From: JANRKG01 sp033763635
GTDB taxonomy: Bacteria; Cyanobacteriota; Cyanobacteriia; GCF-001939115
NCBI GenBank assembly: GCA_033763635.1
Contig: JANRKG010000214.1
Span: forward strand, 1 to 47,036
DNA length: 47,036 bases
Direction: 5' to 3'
Part shown: positions 22,993-31,309 of the stretch, piece by piece
How the letters are laid out: each line of letters opens with the position of its first letter
How positions within the stretch are numbered: position 1 is the first letter of the stretch
The notes under the pieces: model-generated
What the model saw: the letters and a program-made list of their open reading frames with translations, nothing else
Database searches by the model: none
Told to the model about the DNA's origin: nothing
Program-made: the position numbers and the translations under genes

Positions 22993-25206
22993 CTAACCCA
23001 GGAGTTCAACCGCCCGCTTCACTAGCCCATTGGGAGTAATGCCATTTACAGCCATCAGTTCTCCAGCGCTGGCAGTGGTTTCACCCCGTTTCCAGGCAAA
23101 GGTGTCCCGCTTGCTGGTACTCCGTAGCATCACGGGTTCTAGCATACCGCTGGCTCCCCCTGTGACTCCGATCAGAGCATCTCCCCCAAACATCGCCTCA
23201 AACGCACCATCACTCAGGAAATCCCCATCGGGTTCTGAGCAAATTTCCCAGGCCACATCTGAGGGACGGTACAGACGACGGGGATTGACGATCGAGACAA
23301 TCCGCACTCCGTAGCCCTGCTCGATCAACACTTCCGCAGCTTGATAGACCGGAATTAAGATCATGTCTCCGACGACCGCAAATACAACCTGTTTGTCGCC
23401 GGGAGTATCTTGGAGGACGATCGCCCCATCCTGTAACCCCTGGCGGGTCTGCTCAAACGTGGTGCGAATGGGCAGAGGAGACTTGCTGGCGGTGATCACG
23501 ACCCCTTTGTTCTTCTGGTTCAAAGCCCACTCGTAAGTAGCCTGAATACTGTTGGCATCGGGAGGAAAAACGGGAAAAACGTTTCCATTCCGCATCATGG
23601 CTGCGAAGTAGGCTTCAATTTCAGGGCGCTGGTGCGTCCATCCATTGCGGCCTTGCTCCAATGCTCCTGCTGTAAATAGGGTAATGGTGGCTGGGGTGGG
23701 ACGACGCAATTCTGCCATTGCCTGGGTGACCGTCTGCCAGATGGGAAGGCCATTAATGGCAAACGATTCATAGGAACACCACAGGGTTCTCGCCCCCATC
23801 AGGGCTAGCCCAACGGCTAATCCCGCACAAGCGTCTTCACTAAGAGGTTCGTAAACTTGACCCGTCGGGCTTTGGTTGTACAAGGGATCAGTCGTGGGGT
23901 GAATGATCTTCAATGCCTGGTTGATGTTGGCAATTCCCGATGCTTCGTTGCCGTCCGCATTGGTGACGATGAAAGCGCGATCGGTTTGCCCCACATGACC
24001 CACAATCCGCCCCATTGCAGTGGTGGAAACCTTAGGATCTCCGCCTACCACAAATTCTTCGAGAGGCAGCGTGCCCAGATCCGGGAGAGGGAGGACAGAT
24101 TCCGTAACGGCGGTCTTCGCTGCGGGGCCTCCGCCTGCCCGCTCACAGTTGGTACGAACGATTTGCCATGCAGCGGCAGAGAGGGCGCGGGTCTTCAGGG
24201 CTTCGACGATGTGGGGAGCATCCAGCGTATCTTTCGGGTAGAGGTTATGGGATTTCGCCCCCCGTGCATGAACTCCGGCCCCCTTCAATTGCTTAATAAT
24301 GAGAACGGTTAGTTTGCCACTGAGAGCCGATTGTGCAGCTTTGTCTGCGGCAACGAGAACAGCTTCTGTAAAGGCTAACCGTTGTTTGAACGAGAATGCT
24401 GTGCTGTCTACATAGTCCCCTGGCTGATTTTGATCATCAAATGCCTTGGCATCAATCAGGACCACTTCCTCAAAGCCGTTGCCTTTCCAGTAGGCTGTCA
24501 TGCGATCGTTGGATTGTAGAGACACCATACTGTGGTGTTCCTGGCTGTACCCATTCCATACGAGGACGGGCAGGAAGTTCGTCACCTCTGGATAGGCAGT
24601 ATGGAAGTGGGCCATTGAACTCATCACATAAGGTTCGCCTAATCCACCATCCCCAACCGTGAAGGGGAACAGGGTGTTGCGATGCAACAGGGCCGCTGCC
24701 ATTGCAAAATGTTGGCCCTGCCCCAACGGCCCCGCTGGAGCCAGAATCCCCGGAATGAAGCCCGACAGGTGCCCCAGCAATCCATGTCGTTCCCGGAAAC
24801 GATCGCGCAACTGCTGAACCGTCTCAATCCCCATGTCTTCCAGGGATCGATCCAGAAACATGGCGCTGTAGAAACCGGGGGCATGGTGGCCCACTTCCGT
24901 AACGATGTTTTTGTGCCCTAACAGAACTAGAGCCGCATAAGCTTCCGCCTGACTGGCAAATCCGCCTGGGTGCCCAGATGCTTTGCTGCCCGTAACTTGC
25001 AGCGTCAGGTAGCGTAGCGCATCAGCAGTGAGCAAGGTTTGGTAGACCGCAGCGGGATCGGTGGGGCTGGCGATCGTCCGACTTCCTTCTCCAATGGCCG
25101 GATGCTTGGCATAGGTCTCAAATTCGGGAAGGGGATCGCCAAAGTATTGAATCCCTTCACAAAAGGCCGGAACAGCCGAGGGGGGGTTGGAGGTGACTGC
25201 GGTCAT
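22993..25206 (-). CDS. Diverged phosphoketolase/transketolase-like ThDP enzyme
   Basis: The 737-aa protein is a thiamine diphosphate enzyme most like phosphoketolase (which splits xylulose 5-phosphate or fructose 6-phosphate to acetyl phosphate). The order of motifs agrees: SGHPGG (78-83, aligned with the GHWG motif), VGHHAPG (105-111, with PGHGGP), GDGGLGEP (185-192, the ThDP/Mg segment) and WNGY (217-220). LSEDACAGL and SYESF in the second half are also aligned. Many residues that are invariant in true Xfp are changed, and it is shorter than the usual 790-820 aa. It resembles the second, poorly characterised phosphoketolase-like gene of cyanobacteria (Synechocystis sll0529 type, from memory). 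Activity cannot be assumed. Confidence 0.8.
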   Translation of the reverse strand: MTAVTSNPPSAVPAFCEGIQYFGDPLPEFETYAKHPAIGEGSRTIASPTDPAAVYQTLLTADALRYLTLQVTGSKASGHPGGFASQAEAYAALVLLGHKNIVTEVGHHAPGFYSAMFLDRSLEDMGIETVQQLRDRFRERHGLLGHLSGFIPGILAPAGPLGQGQHFAMAAALLHRNTLFPFTVGDGGLGEPYVMSSMAHFHTAYPEVTNFLPVLVWNGYSQEHHSMVSLQSNDRMTAYWKGNGFEEVVLIDAKAFDDQNQPGDYVDSTAFSFKQRLAFTEAVLVAADKAAQSALSGKLTVLIIKQLKGAGVHARGAKSHNLYPKDTLDAPHIVEALKTRALSAAAWQIVRTNCERAGGGPAAKTAVTESVLPLPDLGTLPLEEFVVGGDPKVSTTAMGRIVGHVGQTDRAFIVTNADGNEASGIANINQALKIIHPTTDPLYNQSPTGQVYEPLSEDACAGLAVGLALMGARTLWCSYESFAINGLPIWQTVTQAMAELRRPTPATITLFTAGALEQGRNGWTHQRPEIEAYFAAMMRNGNVFPVFPPDANSIQATYEWALNQKNKGVVITASKSPLPIRTTFEQTRQGLQDGAIVLQDTPGDKQVVFAVVGDMILIPVYQAAEVLIEQGYGVRIVSIVNPRRLYRPSDVAWEICSEPDGDFLSDGAFEAMFGGDALIGVTGGASGMLEPVMLRSTSKRDTFAWKRGETTASAGELMAVNGITPNGLVKRAVELLG

Positions 25207-25588
25207 GCTGGATTACCTGCTGCACAAAGTTTAAACTGCTGATACCCATAGTACCCAGCGGGTGGACCCAAAGGAACCCGAAAGGTTTGATTGGTAACTT
25301 TGTCATTCCGTATTGAACCCCTAAGTTGTGCTTATGGTTTCCGGAAGTAGGGTTAGATCTCTTGATGAACGGTAAGAAATCCCTGTCGTTGGGTAGATGC
25401 CTATTAAGGTTCTGTAGAATCTTGCAGAAGTGATGGACGCTTCATCCAACGACACAGAACGGCTTGATCTCTAGAGGTGGGAGTCGCGTCTCTTGTCGGG
25501 GATTTCGGGGATGGCCCATTGACTGAGTATGACAGAACGCCTATATCTGTAAAGATGTGGTGTTGCGTGTTTCCAGGGATAAATCTGA
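25207..25588. other. Non-coding gap upstream of the 25616 gene
   Basis: No gene is supported in this 380-bp stretch between divergent genes. A 266-aa minus-strand ORF (25404-26204) crosses it but is a shadow of the real plus-strand gene. A promoter-like sequence is present at 25519-25547. Confidence 0.6.
25519..25547 (+). promoter_or_regulatory. Sigma-70-like promoter candidate
   Basis: TTGACT (25519-25524, five of six matches to the -35 consensus) and TATATC (25542-25547, four of six to the -10) are separated by exactly 17 bp. They stand about 70 bp before the gene at 25616. Confidence 0.45.
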
Positions 25589-25620
25589 CGTTGTAATGAA
25601 CGTTGTAACGTTGTAATGAA
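25589..25620 (+). repeat. CGTTGTAATGAA repeats overlapping the start codon
   Basis: CGTTGTAATGAA at 25589-25600, CGTTGTAA at 25601-25608 and CGTTGTAATGAA at 25609-25620 form an imperfect tandem repeat whose last copy contains the proposed ATG (25616). It may be an operator or a replication-slippage product that duplicated the translation start. Confidence 0.6.
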
Positions 25621-26776
25621 TATGGCTGCTGTAAAACCAATTGCTTCCCAATCCGAACAACCCCTGCACCCCCGGCGGCCTTACTGGTGGATTGCGGCGG
25701 TTCTGCTGATTTTGTCGGCAGGTGGGGTTTCGGGGTGGGCCGTGATGCAACTGTTGTATCCCCCTCAGGGCAAAGGGTGTTCAGCCGTTTCCATTGAGGA
25801 TTTACCTGCAACGCGGCTGCACTGTGGAGATGTGTTGGCAGCGGACGGTCAGGAGGACAAGCTAGAGCGGGCGATCGCCCTTGTGGATACGATTCTTCCC
25901 GATGATCCGCTCCGGCGACAGGCCAATACTCGGATTCAGGAGTGGTCTTTACAATTGCTGACGATCGCCGAAGATCGCTTTCAAGAAGGAAACTTAGAGG
26001 GTGCGATCGATCTAGCGGAGAGTGTGCCGATCGATGCGTCTGTGCGTAAAACAGCAAACGATCGCATTCAGCGCTGGAAAACGACTTGGGAGAAGGCAGA
26101 ATCCATTTATCAAGAAGTCGAAACGGATATTGCCCAGGATCAAGGGTATGCCGTTCTCCATAAGGCCCGTCGGTTGCTGACCCTGGGGAACACTTACTGG
26201 GCAACCACGCGGTATCAAGAGTTAGTGCAGCAAATCCAAACCCCCCCTCAGAAGGGGGAAAAGCGTAAACCCAACGATCCTCGGAATGCCTTCACCGCTG
26301 CGACGGCTAGCGCCTTGATGACTGATTATCAACGGGAGCGATCGAGCAAGGATCGGGATTATTTACAGCGGGCACAGTCTCTTGCGAGTTCTGGCAAAGT
26401 GGAAGACCTGGAATCGGCAATTGCGGAAGCCGAAATGGTCTTTTATGATGGTCCCCAATATGAGCAAGCCCAACAGCTGATCAAAACTTGGCGGCAACAG
26501 GTGGACACAAAGGAGGATCGCGCCTACCTGGAACGAGCTACAGAATTGGCAAGTAAGGGAGATGCCTACTCCCTCCAAGCGGCGATTGATCAGGCCAGTT
26601 GGATCACGCGCGATCGGCCTCTTTACAGCGAAGCTGAAGTGCAAGTGGAGCAGTGGAAGCGCCAGATGATGGAAATGCAAAGCCAGCCCCGGATCGATCG
26701 TCCCCAACCTGCGATCGATCGTCCTCCAGTCGTGACCCCTGTCCAATCGGTTCACCAGACTGAAGAAGGTTTGTAG
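25616..26776 (+). CDS. Single-helix membrane protein with helical repeats, unknown function
   Basis: The 386-aa protein has a short cytoplasmic N-terminus, one transmembrane helix (about residues 25-47) and a long soluble helical region. In that region a unit of roughly 35-40 residues recurs: AIALVDTILPDDPLRRQANTR, AIDLAESVPIDASVRKTAND, AIAEAEMVFYDGPQYEQAQQ and AIDQASWITRDRPLYSEAEV. Each has an [L/A]-xx-AI-x-x-A start and ends before a Trp-rich RIQEW/QRWK/KTWRQ/VEQWK motif. This looks like a TPR-like solenoid. The C-terminus is Pro/Arg/Asp-rich. A second ATG two codons in (25622) is an alternative start. No partner is evident. Confidence 0.75.
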   Translation: MNMAAVKPIASQSEQPLHPRRPYWWIAAVLLILSAGGVSGWAVMQLLYPPQGKGCSAVSIEDLPATRLHCGDVLAADGQEDKLERAIALVDTILPDDPLRRQANTRIQEWSLQLLTIAEDRFQEGNLEGAIDLAESVPIDASVRKTANDRIQRWKTTWEKAESIYQEVETDIAQDQGYAVLHKARRLLTLGNTYWATTRYQELVQQIQTPPQKGEKRKPNDPRNAFTAATASALMTDYQRERSSKDRDYLQRAQSLASSGKVEDLESAIAEAEMVFYDGPQYEQAQQLIKTWRQQVDTKEDRAYLERATELASKGDAYSLQAAIDQASWITRDRPLYSEAEVQVEQWKRQMMEMQSQPRIDRPQPAIDRPPVVTPVQSVHQTEEGL

Positions 26777-26793
26777 TGACTCCGATCGTCCCA

Positions 26794-27540
26794 TCACAAA
26801 TCAGCGATTAAAACTGGAGATCCCTTGTGCGCTTGCGGAGCCTGGGCATCCTCAATGGTGATGGCAACTTTTGTCACCAGTTCAGAGGAGCGATAGACTT
26901 TGGGCACGGCGATGGTTTGGGTCCGGTAGCCCCGCTCATCCACTTGAAATACCTCCGTGAGAATGGCCTTCTTGTCATCGGTGGTAAAAGGGGCGTTGGA
27001 GGCTACCACCGTCCACAGGGCATAGGTCTTCCCTGGCGGTAGTGGGGGTAAATTCTGAACCACGATCGTGCCTGTTAACGTGTCAGGATCGATCAAGACC
27101 CTTGCTGAAGCCTGACTCCCTGCCTGAGTAGACCCTAGCAGGTAGGCCAATGTTGCGTTATGGGCACTGACCTCGCTTCTTTCTAGCGCTTGCCAAAGTC
27201 GATAATTGTTCATGCCCAGTGCTACGATGAGGGCCGCAGCAATGCCCTCCAGCATCAGGCGGACAGGCCAGTGCTTTGAAGACCGACGGGGAGAGGCATC
27301 CGCTACTGGTTCCTGTCGTCCTTGCGCTGCCTCTAAAATTTGGGCGCGGAGTGGCTCTGGTGGCGTGATTTCAGGAGACCCATAGGATTGTTCCAGGGCT
27401 GCTTGCAGTTGGGCGACTTCCTCCGCGATCGTCGGGTCAGCGACCAGGGCTTGCTCAAATGCTGCCGCTTCTTCTTGGCTCAGTTCCCCCAAGACGTATC
27501 CGGCCATCATTAGCTGTAACTCTTCCGAACGCATCGACAT
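26794..27540 (-). CDS. Anti-sigma factor, RskA-like
   Basis: The 248-aa membrane protein is encoded 13 bp downstream of a sigma factor gene and fits an anti-sigma factor. The N-terminal 60 residues (LMMAGYVLGELSQEEAAAFEQALVADP...) form the sigma-binding helical domain, without the HxxxCxxC zinc motif. One transmembrane helix lies at about 93-111. The C-terminal RskA domain (VLIDPDTLTGTIVVQNLPPLPPGKTYALWTV, ITIEDAQAPQAHKGSPVL) lies outside the cytoplasm. It would hold the sigma factor at the membrane until a signal, often proteolysis, releases it. Confidence 0.9.
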   Translation of the reverse strand: MSMRSEELQLMMAGYVLGELSQEEAAAFEQALVADPTIAEEVAQLQAALEQSYGSPEITPPEPLRAQILEAAQGRQEPVADASPRRSSKHWPVRLMLEGIAAALIVALGMNNYRLWQALERSEVSAHNATLAYLLGSTQAGSQASARVLIDPDTLTGTIVVQNLPPLPPGKTYALWTVVASNAPFTTDDKKAILTEVFQVDERGYRTQTIAVPKVYRSSELVTKVAITIEDAQAPQAHKGSPVLIADL

Positions 27541-27553
27541 AGCCGTTCCCGTA

Positions 27554-28144
27554 CTATCCAGTAAAATTTGTGAGGGTTTGGCGCAATTTCAGTAACCCTC
27601 TTCTGGCCCTGGCCTTGACGGTTCCGAGGGGAAGTTCTAACTGTTGGGCAATTTCGGGTTGGCTCAATCCCTCATAATAAGCCAGCCTTAAAATTTGCTG
27701 CTCGCCCTCAGAGAGTTGGGTGAGGGCCGTACTCACCTCCTGGGATCTCTCCTGTTGGGAGGCTTGCTCCAGGGGCACATTGTGAGAGGGGTCGGGCTGT
27801 CCACCAAATTGCCACCGTTGTAAGGTCTGACGGGCGTTAGTTCGCGATCGGAGTCGATCCTTTGCCCGCGATCGGGTCAGGATTGCCAGGAACGTTCTCA
27901 GAGAACCCCGCTTTGGGTCAAAGGACGTTCCCCTCACAAGGGTTAAGAAAATATCTTGCGTGAGATCTTCGGCCTCCTGGAGGTTGCCCAGGGCATTGAA
28001 CGCTAATCCATAGACCAGGGCTGCATGGCGATCGTAAAGGAGACCGAGGGCCATTGTTTCGCCTCGACTCAAGGCCCCCATCAATTCTGCATCCGTCTGT
28101 TGAGGGGAGGGAAGGTCTGGATTGCCAACTGGCTCAAGGGGCAT
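27554..28144 (-). CDS. ECF-like RNA polymerase sigma factor
   Basis: The 196-aa protein has sigma region 2 (LGLLYDRHAALVYGLAFNAL, EAEDLTQDIFLTLV, GSLRTFLAILTRSRAKDRLR) and region 4 with the helix-turn-helix ILRLAYYEGLSQPEIAQQLELPLGTVKARARRG. Regions 1 and 3 are missing, as in ECF sigma factors; pairing with an RskA-type anti-sigma supports a SigK-like group. A motif identical to one upstream of the CHRD gene (GTCAGGAATG-N6-TACTGT) lies about 120 bp before the start, which suggests autoregulation and a shared regulon. The upstream 290-bp gap holds no gene. Confidence 0.92.
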   Translation of the reverse strand: MPLEPVGNPDLPSPQQTDAELMGALSRGETMALGLLYDRHAALVYGLAFNALGNLQEAEDLTQDIFLTLVRGTSFDPKRGSLRTFLAILTRSRAKDRLRSRTNARQTLQRWQFGGQPDPSHNVPLEQASQQERSQEVSTALTQLSEGEQQILRLAYYEGLSQPEIAQQLELPLGTVKARARRGLLKLRQTLTNFTG

Positions 28145-28261
28145 ACGTGCAGGAAGACAAGGGAAACAGCCAAGGTATCACAGTTAGAGGTCATAGGCAT
28201 ACAAGGAGCAGCAAGCAAGGCAAGGACATGCAACTCAAATGATCAAATTAAAACTGCTGAG

Positions 28262-28283
28262 ACAGTAGACTATCATTCCTGAC
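28262..28283 (-). promoter_or_regulatory. Shared regulatory motif upstream of the sigma factor gene
   Basis: On the minus strand this reads GTCAGGAATG, six free bases, then TACTGT. Exactly the same 16 fixed bases with the same 6-base gap stand at 29122-29143 upstream of the CHRD gene, in the same orientation. GGAAT is a common ECF -35 core, but TACTGT is too close to be the matching -10, so this may be part of a promoter or an operator. Confidence 0.6.
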
Positions 28284-28325
28284 TACTGAGTCAAATTTTC
28301 AGAGCCAAGTATACAACGGGGGCGC

Positions 28326-28359
28326 TCTCCCAGAGTGTTTTCCATGAGTCTCTGGGAGA
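28326..28359 (-). terminator. Stem-loop downstream of the CHRD gene
   Basis: TCTCCCAGAG (28326-28335) pairs perfectly with CTCTGGGAGA (28350-28359) around a 14-nt loop, 75 nt after the CHRD stop codon on the minus strand. No T-run follows, so it may be a transcript-stabilising structure or a factor-dependent end rather than an intrinsic terminator. Confidence 0.4.
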
Positions 28360-28433
28360 TGGGAGCCAGGGCACTTCTTTATCCAGCAAACCCGCCAGTC
28401 AGTGCCCCACGAATTGTTAACCAGGCAGGACGC

Positions 28434-29093
28434 TTAGATGGCTCTGAAAATACCGCGCAATTCTCCGGCTCGGTTCTGCTTGGTGTGGATGTCTACATAC
28501 AACTGACCATTCATGAGCGCCTGTTTTTGTTCAGCCGTCAGCGTATATGCGCCCGAAAACCGACCTCCCAGTTCACTGGGGTTGAGCATAACCGTCAGGG
28601 CATATTGAAAAGGACCATTCTGGCTGGCATCCCCTCGATGGATATGAACCCCTGAGGTAATGTTCGGGTTGGGAGGGCTGACGGGATCGGCAGCATAGTC
28701 TCGTAAAGGGCTGGAGAGGCTTCCAAAATCTCCCCGGACTACCAGACGATCGCCCATCAGTACCGCTCCGGCAACACCCGTTGCCGTTGTTGTGGGGCCG
28801 CTGGGAACTACGTTGTTGGGCATCAGGATGGCTGCATAGCGTTGCATCCCCAGATCGGGCATCCCTTGAGCCATCAGAACTGATTCTGCCTCCCGCAGGT
28901 CTGCCATGAGATGTTGATTAATCGATGTAGCCTGTCCGGCGATAACCTGAGCCGTTTCTCTAGCACTCGTTTCAGGAATCGAGCGGGAGGCGTTTGGGCT
29001 GCTCAGGGATGGAGTCATGGATAGCCCTACCAGAAATACAAAAGTAATGACCCCCAGAAAAACATGAAGCAGCGTTTTTGTGGTCTTGTACAT
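28434..29093 (-). CDS. Exported CHRD-domain protein
   Basis: The 219-aa protein has an N-terminal signal sequence or anchor (about residues 8-30). It continues with a linker and a C-terminal CHRD (chordin) domain of about 120 residues, with ITSGVHIHRGDASQNGPF and LYVDIHTKQNRAGELRGIF, the most conserved parts of the domain. CHRD domains are thought to mediate extracellular binding; the ligand is unknown. A motif shared with the sigma factor promoter region lies about 30 bp before the start codon, making this the likely target of the neighbouring sigma/anti-sigma pair. Confidence 0.88.
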   Translation of the reverse strand: MYKTTKTLLHVFLGVITFVFLVGLSMTPSLSSPNASRSIPETSARETAQVIAGQATSINQHLMADLREAESVLMAQGMPDLGMQRYAAILMPNNVVPSGPTTTATGVAGAVLMGDRLVVRGDFGSLSSPLRDYAADPVSPPNPNITSGVHIHRGDASQNGPFQYALTVMLNPSELGGRFSGAYTLTAEQKQALMNGQLYVDIHTKQNRAGELRGIFRAI

Positions 29094-29121
29094 AAAAGAT
29101 ATCCTTCCGTCAATGTCAAGA

Positions 29122-29143
29122 ACAGTACGCAGCCATTCCTGAC
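29122..29143 (-). promoter_or_regulatory. Shared regulatory motif upstream of the CHRD gene
   Basis: The minus strand reads GTCAGGAATG-N6-TACTGT, identical in fixed bases and spacing to 28262-28283; the match extends by one more A at the 5' side. It lies 29 bp before the start codon, in the place of a core promoter or operator. Confidence 0.6.
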
Positions 29144-29167
29144 TTGGATGCAGAGTAGCGGTTGAAA

Positions 29168-30217
29168 TTAGATGACACTTAATTGCTGTTCGATCGCGTC
29201 CTGCTGCAATGCTCGACCAATGAACACCAGACGAGTTTGCCGGGATTCTTCCGGTTTCCAGGGGCGATCGTAAAAGGAATCAAATCGTTGCCCGACTCCC
29301 TGTAACACCATCCGCATCGCCTTTCCGGGGACAGCAACAAATCCTTTAATTCGATAAATCTCTTGTTCTGCTACGAGCGTTTCTAGACGAGTTTGTAGTT
29401 CTTTGGGATCAAAGGTGCGATCGAGAACCAGGTGAACTGAGGTAATCTCGTCATCATGATCGTGATCTTCTTCCAAATCATGATGGCTGGGGCGGCTGTC
29501 CAGATTCTCTTCTACGGCGGCATGAAAGCCCAGCAAGACGGAAGAATCTAATTGCCCATGCTGGCTCGGTACAATCTTCACCGATCGCGATAATTCCCGC
29601 TGAATCAGGTCGATCGCTTGCTGCTGCCCCTCGGTATCCACCAGATCCAGCTTGTTTAGGACCACCAAATCGGCACAGGCCAACTGGTCTTCAAAAAGTT
29701 CCTGAATCGGAGTTTCATGATCCAGATTGGGATCGGCCTGTCGTTGAGCTTCCAGGGCTTGCAGGTCACTGGCGATCGTCCCAGCCGTGACTGCCTCGCA
29801 ATCCACGACGGTAATCACCCCGTCCACCGTTGCAGCGTTGCGAATCTCAGGCCAGCGAAAAGCTTTGACCAGCGGCTTGGGGAGCGCCAGCCCAGAGGTC
29901 TCAATGAGAATACAATCCAGGCTATCCCGTCGCTTCAGGATCTCCAGCATGGTGGGGAGAAACTCTTCTTGCACAGTGCAGCACAGACAACCGTTCGTGA
30001 GTTCCACAATCTGCGGCCCTTCCGCTGGATTGGTTTCGTCTTCCGGGCAAACCGGGCAGGATTGCAGCAGCTCCTTATCAATCCCGAGTTCCCCAAACTC
30101 ATTCACCAGCACTGCAATTCTGCGCCCCTGGTTATTTTGTAACAAATGGCGAATCAGCGTTGTTTTGCCACTCCCCAAAAAACCAGTGATCACTGTAACG
30201 GGAATTTTAGAAGCCAT
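29168..30217 (-). CDS. cobW: CobW/COG0523 family GTP-binding protein (metallochaperone-like)
   Basis: The 349-aa G3E GTPase has the P-loop GFLGSGKT (12-19), the metal-binding GCLCC (76-80), the ETSG motif, NKLD for guanine recognition and a C-terminal CobW_C domain. An extra CPVC (54-57) and a His/Asp-rich stretch (HHDLEEDHDHDDE) add metal ligands. The family inserts or delivers Co, Zn or other metals. Which metal is served here is not shown; CobW in the strict sense is linked to cobalamin, but no cobalamin genes or B12 riboswitch are seen nearby. It follows an FAD oxidase gene after 6 bp. Confidence 0.9.
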   Translation of the reverse strand: MASKIPVTVITGFLGSGKTTLIRHLLQNNQGRRIAVLVNEFGELGIDKELLQSCPVCPEDETNPAEGPQIVELTNGCLCCTVQEEFLPTMLEILKRRDSLDCILIETSGLALPKPLVKAFRWPEIRNAATVDGVITVVDCEAVTAGTIASDLQALEAQRQADPNLDHETPIQELFEDQLACADLVVLNKLDLVDTEGQQQAIDLIQRELSRSVKIVPSQHGQLDSSVLLGFHAAVEENLDSRPSHHDLEEDHDHDDEITSVHLVLDRTFDPKELQTRLETLVAEQEIYRIKGFVAVPGKAMRMVLQGVGQRFDSFYDRPWKPEESRQTRLVFIGRALQQDAIEQQLSVI

Positions 30218-30223
30218 GATGAA

Positions 30224-31306
30224 TCAACCTACGATCGCCTGTCGAATTGCCTGGGCCGTTGCTGGAGCTAGTAACACCCCATTTCGGTAATGTCCCGTTG
30301 CCAGCAACACATTATTGTAACCGGATAAAGGCTCAATGACGGGGGCAGGTCGGCCTACGGGACGGGGGCGTAGACCGCTCCAGGTTTTGGCGATTGTGCC
30401 TTGAGCCAGATCGGGACAGAACCCAATCGCCTGTTGGATGACCGCTTCCAGGCTAGCCGCTTCCGCTACAGGGATTTCTGTGCCCTGGGGAAACTCGACC
30501 GTTGCCCCCACCCAATATTTTCCAGGACCAATCGGCACGAGATGGACATCCTGCCCGCTGATCACAGGTTGCCGATGGGGATGCCCCAGGGGGCGATCGA
30601 GGTGGACCTGAATCGCCTGCCCCAGAACGGGCCGCACTTCAATGGGATGGGCCAACGCTGCCGTCAGGAGAAGGGAACCTGTCCCGGCTGCAACGACGAC
30701 CCAATCAACCTCTAGAGACTCGTGAGGAGTCTGGATTTGTTTAACTAATGAATCTTGAATTGCGAAGCGATCGACTGGCGTATTGAACTGAAAGGCGACT
30801 CCCTGATGGGTTGCCGCTGTCACTAGCGCCTGGGTCAGGGCCGTTGGGTCAAGCTGACGATCGCAGGGGGAATAAATTGCGCCCACCACTTCAGGGTGCT
30901 GAATCTGAGGATAGTGTTGTTGAAGTTCCTCAGGGGTGAGGATATCCAGGGAATAGCCCTGTTGGTGCCGTGTATGGGCCAGCGTTTCCCAACCTGCTAA
31001 ATCCTCTTTCGCAAAGCAGAGCATTAAAATACCCTGACGATTAAAGGGAATGACCTGCCCTGTGTGGTGTTCCAGTTCGGGAATCAGGGTTTCGTAACGG
31101 CGCAAACTAGCCGATCGCATCTCCCAGGCCCGTCCCTTCACCTTCTGGCTGATCACCCCCATCAGCACCCCCAGGGCTGCTCCTGTCGAGCCGCTGGCAG
31201 GGATACTGCGATCAATCACTGTAATTTCTGTTTCAGGAACCTGGCTGAGTTCGTAGGCAATCATTGCGCCTACGACTCCGCAGCCAATCACAGCAATTCG
31301 CACCAT
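30224..31306 (-). CDS. FAD-dependent amine oxidoreductase (DAO/glycine oxidase-like)
   Basis: The 360-aa flavoprotein has the dinucleotide-binding GCGVVGAMIAYELS at the N-terminus (GxGxxG at residues 8-13), the middle segment with HPEVVGAIYSPCDRQLDP and the C-terminal TWSGLRPRPVGRPAPVIEP with LLATGHYRNGVLLAPATA. This arrangement is shared by glycine oxidase (ThiO) and D-amino-acid oxidases. It could supply dehydroglycine for thiamine synthesis or oxidise another small amine; no thiG is adjacent, so the ThiO role is uncertain. It lies 3 bp after psbQ and 6 bp before cobW. Confidence 0.88.
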   Translation of the reverse strand: MVRIAVIGCGVVGAMIAYELSQVPETEITVIDRSIPASGSTGAALGVLMGVISQKVKGRAWEMRSASLRRYETLIPELEHHTGQVIPFNRQGILMLCFAKEDLAGWETLAHTRHQQGYSLDILTPEELQQHYPQIQHPEVVGAIYSPCDRQLDPTALTQALVTAATHQGVAFQFNTPVDRFAIQDSLVKQIQTPHESLEVDWVVVAAGTGSLLLTAALAHPIEVRPVLGQAIQVHLDRPLGHPHRQPVISGQDVHLVPIGPGKYWVGATVEFPQGTEIPVAEAASLEAVIQQAIGFCPDLAQGTIAKTWSGLRPRPVGRPAPVIEPLSGYNNVLLATGHYRNGVLLAPATAQAIRQAIVG

Positions 31307-31309
31307 AAA

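Noticed and set aside
25404..26204. 266-aa minus-strand ORF
   Set aside because: It is antisense to the 386-aa gene at 25616, which has a clear membrane helix and repeats; the translation has no domain and is rich in P, S and R, as usual for shadows.
30224..31306. Assignment of the FAD oxidase as ThiO of thiamine synthesis
   Set aside because: The fold fits, but cyanobacterial ThiO is often fused to or beside ThiG, which is not present here; a general name was kept.
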